Assembly (NCBI GenBank): GCA_023055355.1
Contig: JALJCS010000004.1
Span: 16,522,001 to 16,586,000, forward strand
Source: Agelaius tricolor
Lineage: Eukaryota > Chordata > Aves > Passeriformes > Icteridae
Direction: 5' to 3'
Length of the DNA: 64,000 nucleotides
Within the stretch, counting starts at the first letter, position 1, and the number at the start of each line of letters is the position of its first letter. The notes beneath the pieces are model-generated. The model made no database searches. It worked only from the letters and a program-made list of their open reading frames with translations, and was not told the origin of the DNA. Made by a program: the position numbers and the translations under genes. Below are positions 52,953 to 64,000 of this stretch, piece after piece.

Positions 52953-53198
52953 ATCATCAGTGCTACAATGGCTCTGGAGCTGACTACAGAGGGACCGTCA
53001 GTGTTACCAAGTCAGGCCACACTTGCCAACTCTGGGACTCACAGAGTCCCCACAACCATGATCTGACAAGCACACAGTTTCCAGAGCTAGGTGGAGGACA
53101 TGCATATTGTAGAAATCCTGGAGGTCAAATGGATGGTCCGTGGTGTTTTACAAAGAATAAAAACGTACGCATGGAACTGTGTGACATACCTTCTTGTA
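52953..53198 (+). CDS. ROR2: ROR2 exon 7: kringle domain
   Basis: This 246-bp exon is symmetric in phase 1 (acceptor tttag, donor GTATGT at 53199). It encodes one complete kringle with six cysteines: HQCYNG, HTCQLW, AYCRNP, PWCFTK, ELCDIP and PSCS. It also shows the kringle hallmarks [28 protein letters not shown] and GPWCF, and a YNGS N-glycosylation sequon. Kringles are otherwise typical of blood-clotting proteases; among receptor kinases only RORs and MuSK relatives carry them. The module lies next to the membrane and separates the ligand-binding CRD from the transmembrane segment. Confidence 0.97.
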
Positions 53199-54814
53199 GT
53201 ATGTATTCTCTTTTTTCTCCTACTACTGTTCTGAATCCTGTGTAATTTTGAATGTTCCTGGTTATTATAAGTAAAATTCATTTAGGAGGGTTATACTTCT
53301 ATATGTTTAACTTGCAGCAACTTTGTTTTGTGTTGTAATTGTTTAATGTTTTCTGGAGAACGAGTTTGTAAGATATTCTCACCATTTTTTATTATATACT
53401 GGAGGCTTACTTAGTCTGAGCTAAGTCTCAGTTTGATGCTGCAGTTTTTATTTTGACTTGTCAAATGACAGATTGCACATGCAAATCACCAGTATGTGCT
53501 TGGTTTGCTCACGCTGCTCCAAGGGTACATTCTCTTGCTCTGTATGACATCTTGCAGGCAGCAAAGATTTTCAAATCCTATAGAGGGAGATATAGCACCA
53601 TGCCTGGTTGGAAAGAAACAGTTTCAAGTGCAGAAACAAAGCAGTTTGAAGTACATAAAGCAGATGATCTTATCAGAAAAGTCCTACACTAGCTGCTAGT
53701 GGCTCTGTACAGCACAACTGTTTGCAAAAATAAAAAGTACAGCTCTGATAGATTGTTCTGCTCATTTTCCCAGTGTTGGTGTACACACATACTGGACTTC
53801 ACACATTGGTAATTGTGTTTGGATATGACAGTGTCTCTGGATATGACAGCTAATACTGTACTTCATTAGGAAGAAAAGCATGCTTCCTGCAGCAAGATAC
53901 AGATATGTCATGGAGGCCATAAAAGTGGATTACGTGGATCTCTAAAACTGCTCAGAACTAATACAAAATTTTGTAGTTACTTCACTTTTTTGCAGTAACA
54001 TGATCTGACATTTATAATAAATTTCTACATTGCATGTACCGTAAGGTAAAGATAACACCGGGACGTGGTTGTGGTGAAAGCAGTTGCCACAAATAGCAAA
54101 ACCACAGGTTACAGAAAACATCCCAGGCAGTTCCAGTGAACATTTTTGACATCACTAGGCTTTCCTAAAGTCTCTAAATATTAAGTGAAAAAATCTTTTA
54201 GGCAGGTTCCAGACCTAGATGTATTGGTGGCTCTTTCATGTCTTTCTCACTCTAACATAAAAGCTCTGCAATTCTATTAAGTACGGAACAAATCACATCT
54301 CTACCAATGAGAAGTGCAACTTATTTTATTCTGGGCAGAAGTAGCACCAGTAGAAGTAAAGAATGGGCCAAGTGTTGATGAAATGACTGAATCTATGAGA
54401 ATGGGTCAGACTGTGTTGTTGTTCTGGGTCACATTGAACATTGTTTATATATTGTGATGGAGATTGCTCACTTGTTCTTTATACCCTGAACAGGATAATG
54501 CAGTGATATCTGGTCTGTATTCTATGGTTTCCTCAACTGGAAATCTCAAAAATAAAGTAAAATTAATCACATACTGTTATGGCCCACACATTAAATATGG
54601 GGCCCCTAGTTTATCTTCAAACTGTCAATTGCTATGTCCATTCAAGCTTTTTTGAAATATATAATGAAAAATTATGAAGAAAGGAGAGAAGGTAATGTGA
54701 CTTCTGTTTTCAGGGCATAGTTTACTTTTGATTTAAAATATAGTATTAATAATCATTTGTGTTACTATCAAATAGCTTAAAAATACTTACTGTAACCATT
54801 TCTGTGCTTGACAG
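53199..54814 (+). other. ROR2: ROR2 intron 7
   Basis: This 1.6-kb phase-1 intron has a GTATGT donor and a cttgacag acceptor. A short direct repeat (TGGATATGACAG, two copies near 53.82-53.85 kb) is present. No extra exon or named repeat is seen. Confidence 0.9.
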
Positions 54815-55017
54815 GTCCACGTGACAACAGCAAAATGGGAATCCTCTACATCCTTGTTCCCAGCATAGCCATCCCTCTGGTGATAGCCTGCCTTTTCTTC
54901 CTGGTCTGCATGTGCAGAAACAAGCAGAAGGCATCTGCTGCTACACCACAGCGCCGCCAGCTGATGGCATCTCCCAGCCAAGACATGGAAATGCCACTCA
55001 TTAATCAACATAAACAG
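54815..55017 (+). CDS. ROR2: ROR2 exon 8: transmembrane and juxtamembrane segment
   Basis: This 203-bp exon enters in phase 1 and ends in phase 0 (HKQ|GTATTT). It encodes PRDNSKM, then a hydrophobic helix of about 26 residues (54838-54915: [20 protein letters not shown] and FLVCMC), a basic stop-transfer RNKQK, and the juxtamembrane stretch with [25 protein letters not shown]. It is nearly identical to human ROR2 across the membrane helix and juxtamembrane region. The donor GTATTT is the weakest in the gene; reading through gives seven more residues and a stop at 55039-55041. Confidence 0.97.
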
Positions 55018-56685
55018 GTATTTCTTACACAGTTTGCTTAGGCTCAGGTATTTTGAAAGTGCAGTGATTTTCAGCATCTCATGTTGTCTGTGTTCAAATT
55101 AAGCCATGTTGTCGGGGATCTAATTTTCATAGCATTGAGGCCATCTACTTCAGGGAAAACCAGGTCTTGCACTTTGTAGGTGTCTCTAGAAATCCTGACC
55201 TTGGACAACAGCTTTCAGTACACAGTATTTAATGGCATTTGTCCTTACCCATCAATTGCCATTCTGCCTGTTGTCCAAGTGACTGGAAAAGTGGTCATTT
55301 CTGATCCAGTCTTCAGCCTGAAGCTCATTTTTGCTCCTGGTAATGACGTGACCTGTTTGCCTGTTTAAAGCATGATGCACCCTGGGGTTTCTTGTTCTAA
55401 TCCTTCAGCACAAGACCTCTGGTGTTCTGATCCATAAGTGAGTTGAGAGCTGAGATGGCATGCAACATGTTTCCAAGGCTGTGAATCACAAAGGATGGTG
55501 AAAGGAAAATGGCTTCGAACTCATGTCTACATATGTCAGCTCCTGCATAGGATTTTCTAGGTCAGCTAATTGATCTCTGAACTAAAATCCTGTTCAGACC
55601 TAATGTTGAATTTTTAATCACAACATTTACAAGATGCAAGCTCTAAAAAACAGTGCTTACTTTGGAAGTTGGCAACATCTGTTCAGGAAACTGTAGAGTA
55701 TTTGACGAATATTACCAATTGTAACTAATTGCAATGATTTTGTGAGTTAATCTGAACATTTGAAGGAAATTTTCCAGCCCAGTCTATAGGCTGTTGGACA
55801 CTAAAATGAGAAGTTGTTCCCAAATCACCTGCTAAAACATCTTCCCAGCCTGCCCTGCTCCCTCATGCTGTGGTGCCCTGTATGTGAAGCTGTGCCAGCT
55901 GCACCTCATTTGGTCAGGGACTCCTCCATCCCGTGCTGGTCAGGACAGATGCATTACATCACCATCACAAACTGCCTTGCTTTCCCTTCCAGCTGCAGAG
56001 GGAGGGCTCTGGGGATTTCCTAGTCTTGGATCTGCAACCTTTTTCTCCAAGTACCAAAGAGAAATTCCTTCTCCTTTCTTCTCCATTTCCACCCCTGTCT
56101 TTATTGAAGCTAGCTCAAGGTTCCTCAGCAGTGGTACTGTTCACTGCTGCCCATGGGCAGGGGCCATTCCTGTAGTGAAACAAAGAAAGAAAGGGCATTA
56201 TCTGGTTCTGCAGAGCTGAAAGAGAGAGATTTTGTTCCTTCTTCTGCTGGAAAGGATGTTTCAGTTCACTCTGAGACTGCCACCTCCTCAGCCTCCTTGC
56301 TTTTCTGACAGACATCCCCTGGGCAGCTCGGGGCTGGTCTGCAGGCAAAGTACAGCTGCAGTTAATAGATGTCATTGCTTGTGAGATTTACTCTGAACCC
56401 AATATTCATTTAGCTTTCAGGAAGTGTGGCCACTCCTTTATAAAAATAATTCTATCCATTATCCTGCAGTATAATGCAATTTATACTTCTGATAATAGTG
56501 TAACTCATTTCAAGGTTAATTGTGAAATCAATATACTGATGTGAATACACAAAAAAACAGAAAAATCCTTTTGGCCCTATTTTTGTTCCATTTGGAGATC
56601 TAACCACTGGGGATCTTTAATAAGAGATTCTGATGTTCAGAAAATGTTGTGATATTTTTTACTGACTGTCTTTTCTTCATTTCAG
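55018..56685 (+). other. ROR2: ROR2 intron 8
   Basis: This 1.7-kb phase-0 intron has a GTATTT donor and an atttcag acceptor. A GC-richer stretch (about 55800-56350) has several overlapping short open frames but no recognisable peptide or repeat family. Confidence 0.9.
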
Positions 56686-58128
56686 GCTAAGCTTAAAGAA
56701 ATTAATCTGTCCACTGTGAGATTTATGGAAGAACTAGGAGAGGAGAGGTTTGGAAAAGTCTACAAGGGGCATCTCTTTGGTACAGCACCAGGTGAACAAA
56801 CACAAGCTGTTGCCATTAAGACACTTAAAGACAAAGCAGAACTGGCTCTTCGGGAAGAATTTAAACATGAGGCAATGATGAGATCACGATTACAGCACCC
56901 AAACATAGTTTGTTTGCTGGGAATAGTGACAAAGGAACAACCTGTAAGTATGATATTTAGTTATTGTTCCCACAGTGATCTCCATGAGTTCTTGGTGATG
57001 AGATCTCCCCACTCGGATGTTGGCAGCACTGATGATGACAAGACAGTAAAATCCACTCTGGAACCGGCAGACTTTTTTCACATTGTGACTCAGATAGCTG
57101 CAGGAATGGAATATCTTTCTAGCCACCATGTTGTCCACAAGGACTTGGCCACTAGAAACATACTAGTGTTCGATAAACTGAATGTGAAAATATCTGATTT
57201 GGGCCTTTTCAGGGAAGTTTATGCTGCTGATTACTACAAACTGATGGGAAATTCCCTTCTTCCTATCCGGTGGATGTCCCCTGAGGCTATTATGTATGGC
57301 AAGTTTTCTATTGATTCAGATATATGGTCATACGGAGTTGTCTTGTGGGAAGTTTTCAGCTATGGCCTGCAGCCTTACTGTGGTTATTCCAACCAGGATG
57401 TCATTGAGATGATCAGGAACCGACAAGTTTTGCCATGTCCCGATGACTGCCCCACGTGGATATACACTTTGATGTTGGAGTGTTGGAATGAATTTCCCAA
57501 CAGAAGACCAAGATTTAAAGATATACATAACAGACTAAGAACATGGGGGAACCTTTCTAATTACAACAGCTCAGCACAAACTTCTGGGGCAAGCAACACC
57601 ACACAAACAAGTTCTCTCAGCACAAGCCCTGTTAGCAATGTCAGCAATGCTAGATACATTGGACCAAAGCAGAAAACTCCAGCCTTCCCTCAACCTCAGT
57701 TCATACAAATGAAAGGCCAGATGAGACCAATCGTCCCACCTCCTCAGCTCTACATTCCAGTGAATGGTTACCAGCCAATGCCTGCCTATGGTGCTTACTT
57801 GCCAAATTTTTATCCTGTCCAAATTCCAATGCAAATGGCTCCTCAGCAGATGCCTCCCCAGATCATTCCCAAGCCAGGCTCCCACCACAGTGGGAGTGGA
57901 TCCACCAGCACAGGCTATGTAACAACAGCACCTTCCAATGCATCAGTGGCCGACAGGGCTGCTCTGCTGTCAGAAGGCACAGATGACACACACAATGGAA
58001 CAGAAGATATTGCCCAGAACCCTGTCCAGGAGGAGGAGGAGGAAGAGGGCTCGGTGCCTGAAACGGAATTGCTGGGTGATAATGACACACTTCAGATGGA
58101 TGAAGCAGAAATTCAATCAGTAGCCTAA
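56686..58128 (+). CDS. ROR2: ROR2 exon 9: kinase domain and C-terminal tail
   Basis: This 1443-bp terminal exon (480 codons plus TAA) begins at GCT after the AG at 56684-56685. The GTG at 56716 is an internal valine codon and not a start. The kinase-like domain runs to about 57537: glycine loop GEERFG, ATP-site Lys in VAIK (56818-56820; human Lys507), HKD instead of HRD (Asp at 57142-57144; human 615), DLG instead of DFG (57196-57204) and tyrosines of the VYAADYYK activation loop (human 641, 645, 646). The peptide-positioning motif is MSPE where human ROR2 has MAPE. After it come a Ser/Thr-rich part, a Pro-rich part with [12 protein letters not shown] and PQQMPPQ, a second Ser/Thr-rich part ([16 protein letters not shown]) and an acidic end with six glutamates (58030-58047). 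The degenerate motifs are normal for ROR2, which has weak or no kinase activity and signals largely as a scaffold. Confidence 0.98.
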   Translation, partial: AKLKEINLSTVRFMEELGEERFGKVYKGHLFGTAPGEQTQAVAIKTLKDKAELALREEFKHEAMMRSRLQHPNIVCLLGIVTKEQPVSMIFSYCSHSDLHEFLVMRSPHSDVGSTDDDKTVKSTLEPADFFHIVTQIAAGMEYLSSHHVVHKDLATRNILVFDKLNVKISDLGLFREVYAADYYKLMGNSLLPIRWMSPEAIMYGKFSIDSDIWSYGVVLWEVFSYGLQPYCGYSNQDVIEMIRNRQVLPCPDDCPTWIYTLMLECWNEFPNRRPRFKDIHNRLRTWGNLSNYNSSAQTSGASNTTQTSSLSTSPVSNVSNARYIGPKQKTPAFPQPQFIQMKGQMRPIVPPPQLYIPVNGYQPMPAYGAYLPNFYPVQIPMQMAPQQMPPQIIPKPGSHHSGSGSTSTGYVTTAPSNASVADRAALLSEGTDDTHNGTEDIAQNPVQEEEEEEGSVPETELLGDNDTLQMDEAEIQSVA

Positions 58129-59705
58129 GGAATTTGGCCTATTGCTAAGAATTCCACATCGCTTCCATGCACGGAGACAGTATATCCTTAGGCTTAGTAG
58201 AGTGATTTTGATCTGACTCAAAGAAACAAAAGTAAAAAAAGCAACATCCATTTAAAAGTGCAGCAGTAATGACATACCAGGTCTAATGACCATTGCCACC
58301 AGCCGATTTTTCAAATATGGTGGTATAGACTTGCTGGGTTTAATCTTTTTTACTGTCCTAGAGTTCTTGAGAGGAGCTGCTTTTTAAATATGTACTGTTG
58401 CTGTGCAACATGTTGCAGAGTGGCATTGCACATCATGTATATCATGATATATGAGTGTAATGTTAGTGAATTATGCTTAGGCCAACAACACAAAAAGGAA
58501 TCCAGCTATGGTTGCAGAATTGCTCTAAGCATAAAGAAGTGCCCTGGATGTGATGGACAGCTTAGTTTGTAGTATTTATCTTTTCAACATAATGAACACA
58601 AGATTGTTGTTTGCTTTTTGAGTCTGAAGATCTAAGTTGAGAATAATGATCTGTGTTTGTATTACAATAAGAAGGAAAGGAGGAAACTGAACATAAAATT
58701 GCCTGTGGTGAGTAAGACCATGGGCCCAGCCCAGTAGCATGTCTTGAAAGACCATCAATAATGCTGCCAAGGGATAGACTGCAAAGGCAATTTCACTCGC
58801 AGAAATTTCCCAGGGTATTGTCCCAGCCTCCAGCAATTTGTGGCAAAGGGCCTTCCCAAGGCAGAAGTGGAATTTTTTTTTTTGTTAAATAACCTTTGAT
58901 GGAATTTTCTACCGTGAATTTATCCAAATGATTTTGAACTCACATAGAGCTAGAGTATCCACAACAGCTTGTGGAGTAACATGAGAAGAGAAAGGATGGT
59001 TTTCTTTCATCAGTTTGGGTGAATGACTGACAGAAGCTTCCAAATGAGATCATCTGACTGCATTTATGGATGAAAATATTCCTTCTCTGCTGTGTATTTT
59101 CAACAGCAAACAGCCTTAATACACTGTTAACCAAAAATGGGGATATTGTAGGGGATATTATAGGTGTGCACTAACTTAATAAATCCAACTTAAAATGGTT
59201 ATCAAGTATAGAAAAGGGCTCCACATGTGTGTTCCTACATTGTAAAAGTGTTGGGTTTTGTGTGGGGTTACAGACTTGATTTACCACAGTTACTGCTGGA
59301 TTGCATGCGATACCATGTTTTTTTCCCGACTTTTTAGTAGAAATGATCTCTGAACTTTAGAAGACCAAAATAAGCAGTAATATACAAGGTGCTGTTTTTG
59401 TGCTTCTATTTGCAGGATGAATCGTGTACAGACCTTTAAATGTAATTTATGTTTTACTACATTTTATATACATTTTTTTCATTGAAATATTTGGACTTTT
59501 GAATGACTGACTGTATAACTTAACCATTCACAATATTCACATGTGGTGCAGTTTTATGGTATTGCTGTTCCATTTTGTTAAACATGCAGACAGGTCCATT
59601 CATTTCATGACTCCTTTCTGTAATACAAGTCGTACACATTCTCATTGTAGCATTGTAGCCAACACACACTATAGCTGTAAGTTCTACATCCAACATGGAG
59701 TATTC

Positions 59706-59711
59706 AATAAA
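59706..59711 (+). terminator. ROR2: Polyadenylation signal AATAAA (proximal candidate)
   Basis: A canonical hexamer in the 3' UTR with a GTGGTGC stretch immediately downstream. It would give a ~1.6-kb 3' UTR. Confidence 0.4.
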
Positions 59712-59959
59712 GTGGTGCAAGAGGTATGATGAAGTATGTTATCCTACAGGCACTGTTTTTGTTATGGTACTTTGTGGAAATAGAAATGGCCTCAATTGCT
59801 TAAGTTACAGGTTTCACACTTTAAACTACAAGTTTTTATTTTATGAAATTGGGATTCACTTGTAAGTCATGTATCATTGTGATCTACACCCTGTGTTCAA
59901 GGTATGGCAACATTACTTATTTCCGGCATTTCACCTGGACTTGGAAATGCACTGGTAGG

Positions 59960-59965
59960 AATAAA
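59960..59965 (+). terminator. ROR2: Polyadenylation signal AATAAA (middle candidate)
   Basis: A canonical hexamer with TTACTTGTGTT about 20 bases downstream as a possible GU-rich element. Confidence 0.5.
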
Positions 59966-60020
59966 ATATGAAAGCTTTATTACTTGTGTTAATATAATGC
60001 AGCTTTGGGTGCTTTTACTA

Positions 60021-60037
60021 AATAAAGGATAAATAAA
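60021..60037 (+). terminator. ROR2: Paired polyadenylation signals (distal)
   Basis: Two AATAAA hexamers (60021-60026 and 60032-60037) are followed by a T/G-rich run (60070-60086). This is the strongest-looking end signal and the basis for the 3' UTR limit. The A-rich stretch 60035-60048 could also cause internal priming in cDNA libraries. Confidence 0.65.
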
Positions 60038-60050
60038 AAAGAAAAAAAGG

Positions 60051-63000
60051 TGACATTTATTTACATGACGTTCTTTGGTTTTTTCTAGATTTCCTTATCT
60101 CAGATAAATGAACTTGATTAATCAACTACACTGTCTTTCTTTGTTCCTTTGCTAACTTACTTCAGGGTAAATTGAGAGAAAAGGGTTCAGTTATACCACA
60201 GATTTGTCAGTGAGAGAAAAGATAAGTAAGCAAATGAATGGCAGTCAGTGGAAGCTTCTGTACAGCACTGTCTGAAGTTCAGCCTATTTCTAGTAGTCAG
60301 AATTATGACTTTGTGTGTTTTCAATATTGTTTGGGAAACTCCTATTTCTCTTATTTAAGCCTCATAAATTCACTACAGACAGAAAAAAAGGTCAGATTTC
60401 TATACTGATTTTCCCATCCCTCTTAATGTGGTTGTGCTCTCAAAGAGATGGTCGAGGAGCAATACATAATTTCCTAGGCCAGCCTTGGCAGTACACACAG
60501 TACTGGAGAGGGATGTTCCCCCTCTGGTGATGTGGGTGGGCTCATCTGAGCTGCCAAGATTGGAGCCATGATGGCATGCAAATGCCTTCTATGCACTTCA
60601 GGTGAGCACCTCTGCACAAGCACCGCCACCAGCGTGTTAGTGGCTACTCCTAAGTCATACGGATTGGCAGTAACTACTTGTTCTGCAGCTTCCCAGACTA
60701 GTCTTGCCTGTGGTATCTGCTGCACAGTCCCAGCCAGTGTCAAAGTCTGCCTTTCCTCCCCAAGACTTGGAAGCAAGGCCAAGGGAGATTAGGGAAGGGA
60801 TGAGGAGGTAAGTGGATGGGACAAGATGGTAACATGGCAGTAAGTGAGGGAAGGGCTGGGGCTGGGTCCAAACAAAACCAGCACAATACTGACCACTTGG
60901 ACTTGCAAAGGTACTTCTTCCTGGCAGGTCTAGCAAAGCTGGAATTTTTCTTGAGGGCAGAACAGCTTTTCTAGCAGCAAATACATGTCTGGAGGATGAG
61001 TAAAGGGCAAGGTGTTTTTGAGAAGACTGTGAGGTTGGTTCAAAAGTTTTCTCTTGCTTCTAGTACCCCACTCTGTCTATATGATTTTCATAAGAAGACT
61101 GGTTCTGACATTAAAAAAGTGGATTGGGTGTTGATACTGTGCACAGCAGTCAACTGGTGAGGCAGGAAGGTCCCTGTTTGGGAAAACATATAGGGCAGAT
61201 GGAGAATGGATTTGCAATCACAGGGCAGGAAAACGGTAATGGTTCCTAGTCTGAGTGGGGAAACTGACTATAGATGTGTCACTAGCTCCAGTTTGACTTC
61301 TGCTCTGATACTGTCCAATATCTACACTACTGCAGGGTTTTCTTCTGTTTTACCCATTGAGACTATAGGGAAGACAAAGCTATAAGGAGTGCAGTATAGG
61401 CAGCTGTATAAAATCTGAGGATTCACCCACAATGCTAACTGCTAACAGACATTACTACAAACTTTGATAGGCAGGTTCATTCCTTCATCTAAACATCACT
61501 ACTCTTAGTTTTCATCTAGTGATTTCCCTAAAGACTTATCCAGAGGAACAAGCTCCCTGCTGACATATGAATCCTTTGCTTTTGTATTTTTCATGGCTGT
61601 GAGCATCACAGTGAGTCATAGGGAATTTTCTTCATGGCAAAAGTACCTCAAACTTTTATTAGAGAGATGAATTTGATTTTTTTTCTCTCACTTACTATAT
61701 AAGGAGTTCATTAGATGTCACTCACTGGGTTTTTGTTCAGAGGAATCATTTCACTTCACCTGTGTGGGAGTAAAGGGAAAAGGTCTGACACTTTCTGGAA
61801 GAGAAGTCAAGAATATTTCCTGAGTTGGGCAATCTCAAAAGATGTCGGACCTTGAGATGTTTGACAAAACAGATGTAAGGAGAGAAACATCCAGCTGCAT
61901 GGAGATCAGTATCTTCAAATAAACCCTAAGTCGTGGTTTCACAATGGGTAGAAAGTAATTCTGTTTCTAGACAGGCAAATGCTGCAAGCTGTACTCCAAA
62001 CCAGCATTTCAGTTACCCAAAATATGAAGAAAAAATCAGCTGGCTAAACCATCTTCTTTTTGAGGAAAGGGACTAAATTCATTTCGTAAGGGACAACAAT
62101 ATATGTTTCTTTTCTATGAATAAATCTATAAATATTAGTGGAATCCATGACAATAATCAAATTTTGGGGATTTGCTCAAACAATGGAAAACTGAATAGTA
62201 ACATACAAATAATAGTAGCATATGGCACAAGCAATGGCATGACTCAGTGTATGAGTTTTAGTTCCACCTTACGAGAAAACTGAATTTTGTTTCTAGTTTT
62301 TCAAAAGGGGCCTTGGGTAGTCTTTGTACAGCTTCCAGATATGACAAGTATGGGCTCCTTCAATCACCAATATGAATTCTAAACAATCTTAGGACTGTTA
62401 AGAAATACTAAATTATGTTCACTTGGCAAGATAAACCAAGTCTGCATTATCTGGGTCAGTCAGATCTTTCTCTAGACCAAAATGTACTGTGTCTACTGTG
62501 ATAAAATATAGAAAAATTGGTTCAGCAGGATTTCCTTTCCAGAAAAATGCTGTAAAAACCTTTTTCACCTACTGTTCCTGGCTTGTACTATGATTGATGT
62601 TGTAAAGTTGTCGTGTCTGGACTCTAACAATTTCTCCTTCTTAAACCCCCACACAGTGGGAGTTCCTAGCACTAGGTTGCCACTGCAGAAGACTGGCTAC
62701 CTGGCTTGTTTTGTGACCTCAAATAAAAGGCAACCCCTGCATGTGTTTGTGTGCACACATGCCCGATTTTGCAAGAAAAAATATCTGGAATATAAGGCCA
62801 CAGCTCTGTGTTCAGCATCAAATGAAACGAACAAACACATTTGCATGTGATGTGCTGTTGTCCCAGGGCTGTGTGAGATCTTGTGCAGCTCTGAATCCAA
62901 ATCCAGTTTCTCCTGGTGTGTACTGGGCCCTGCTTCCACTCAGTCACACTCCTTGAGGCTGTGGTGAGAGCAGGACAAACTCTAGTGAGGAATCCTGTAG

Positions 63001-64000
63001 CAGCACCCATGGAGCACTGCCTCCATGTAGAACTGCCAAGAGGGTTTCCACTGTCACTGTGTCCCTCTTGTCCTATCCAGGCCCCATTTTTGATTAAAAT
63101 TAAAAAAGAAAATGGTTCTAAATCTTAGCTGAATACCTCAAGATTGCACAAGCAGGGGGAAGTAATGTAACAGAGGTTATGGCAGGAGCTGGAAATAGTA
63201 TGGGGTTCTGAGGGCTGTAAATCTCCAGGAGAGTCGGAATTTAAAATAATAAAATACTGAGGGAACGCAGAATCCCATGTAGCTACTTCTCATTTCTATT
63301 GATCTAAAAGAGGAACTTTGCTTTATCTCTATTACAGTGTACCTGATGGTTTAACTGTCCTTTTTAAAACCTCTGTCTAAAACTGAAATAATCCATCTGT
63401 TCAGTAGGTTGTTAACTTTAAAGCAGTGGAATTAGAGGGGGGAATTTAAATTAAAATTACTACCTTAATTTAATTGGTTATTCCATACACCAAGTAATAA
63501 AAAACCATCATGTAGAATTACAGAAAGTGTTCTTGTTGCTCCATATTTTATATCTGTTACTGAAGAATAATTTTTTTGTAGGAATCACCCTCCACATAGA
63601 CTTCTTGCATATTCCTTTTCAAACTAATAAACTAGTCACTGGAGATGTTTCGTGCTGCTGTAGTTTTGATTCATAACAATTAGTTTTTAAAATCTTATCA
63701 AAAAGTTTAATTCTTAGTCTGCTTTCGAAGTAGCTATTTGATAACCACCAGCACTATGAAACAAAAGAAATTCCTTCCAGAATGAAAAAATAATTAACAG
63801 ACAGGGTGGTGGATAGGAAAACAGCAAACTAAAGAAGTGAATATCTAAGTAGCTTAAACCAGAAACATTTAAGGTACAATAATTTAATTTAGATATAATA
63901 TTACTTCAGCTGAGGCTGATTATTCTCAAATGTAGTCTGAGGCTTTACAGTTATGATAAAGATCATTGCCTTGCTCTGTTGTTAATCCTACAGATACATT
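60051..64000. other. Intergenic sequence downstream of ROR2
   Basis: I see no exon, RNA gene or clearly named repeat in the last 3.9 kb. The part at about 60430-60960 is GC-richer and contains overlapping open frames on both strands (60474-60782 -, 60568-60792 +) without a recognisable domain. In human the neighbour beyond the ROR2 3' end is NFIL3; nothing of it is visible here. Confidence 0.6.

Larger units (their letters stand above)
58129..60050 (+). other. ROR2: ROR2 3' untranslated region
   Basis: About 1.9 kb follows the TAA stop at 58126-58128. It is AT-rich and has no further coding frame in continuity. It contains a 12-base direct repeat (GGGGATATTGTA / GGGGATATTATA near 59140-59163) and T-rich tracts. 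The end is placed near 60040-60050 from the last AATAAA pair; shorter forms are possible from upstream signals. The limits are inferred without transcript data. Confidence 0.75.

Noticed and set aside
54808..55041. Stand-alone small membrane protein at exon 8
   Set aside because: The first residues come from intron 7, and the sequence is the ROR2 transmembrane exon with correct splice sites; the stop at 55039 is intronic.
56716..56718. Start of a separate kinase gene at this codon
   Set aside because: The codon is GTG (valine) inside exon 9; the acceptor at 56684-56685 and the preceding in-frame codons join it to exon 8.

Overview
The window is vertebrate nuclear DNA, most likely from a bird. 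It is AT-rich and intron-dominated, carries several chicken-repeat-1 (CR1) LINE fragments of avian type, and retains a few old MIR-like SINE remnants. It holds one recognisable protein-coding gene on the + strand: ROR2, receptor tyrosine kinase-like orphan receptor 2, a Wnt5a co-receptor. Species and chromosome cannot be read from the sequence. ROR2 is Z-linked in chicken, so Z linkage is plausible.

Layout: 1-15900 is the end of a large intron 1. Exon 1 (start codon and signal peptide), the promoter and any CpG island lie upstream, outside the window. Exons 2 to 9 are at 15901-15978, 25731-26018, 27087-27117, 47415-47542, 50918-51232, 52953-53198, 54815-55017 and 56686-58128 (stop included). 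All seven complete introns are GT-AG, and the reading phase is continuous across every junction. Together these exons encode about 910 residues: N-terminal linker, Ig-like domain, Frizzled cysteine-rich domain, kringle, transmembrane helix, tyrosine-kinase-like domain, then Ser/Thr-rich, Pro-rich and acidic tail regions. The length and the spacing of key residues match human ROR2 almost exactly (Lys507, Asp615, Asp633, Tyr641/645/646 equivalents). The 3' UTR runs to about 60050 with several AATAAA signals. From 60050 to 64000 I see no gene.

Repeats: CR1 fragments, all in reverse orientation, lie near 10.2-11.0, 23.0-23.6, 27.6-29.1 and 35.2-35.9 kb. MIR-like SINE remnants lie near 7.85, 20.2, 32.2-32.4 and 52.5 kb. 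There are short microsatellites at 14.8, 35.1 and 42.3 kb.

The most unusual structures outside the exons are a 71-nt, almost fully paired hairpin in intron 4 (35955-36025); a roughly 46-bp inverted repeat bracketing part of a CR1 element (28462-28507 and 29174-29221); and an open read-through of the exon 6 donor that would append a membrane-anchor-like tail to a receptor lacking kringle and kinase. None is shown to be functional. I found no bacterial-type system, CRISPR array, intact transposase or intact reverse transcriptase.
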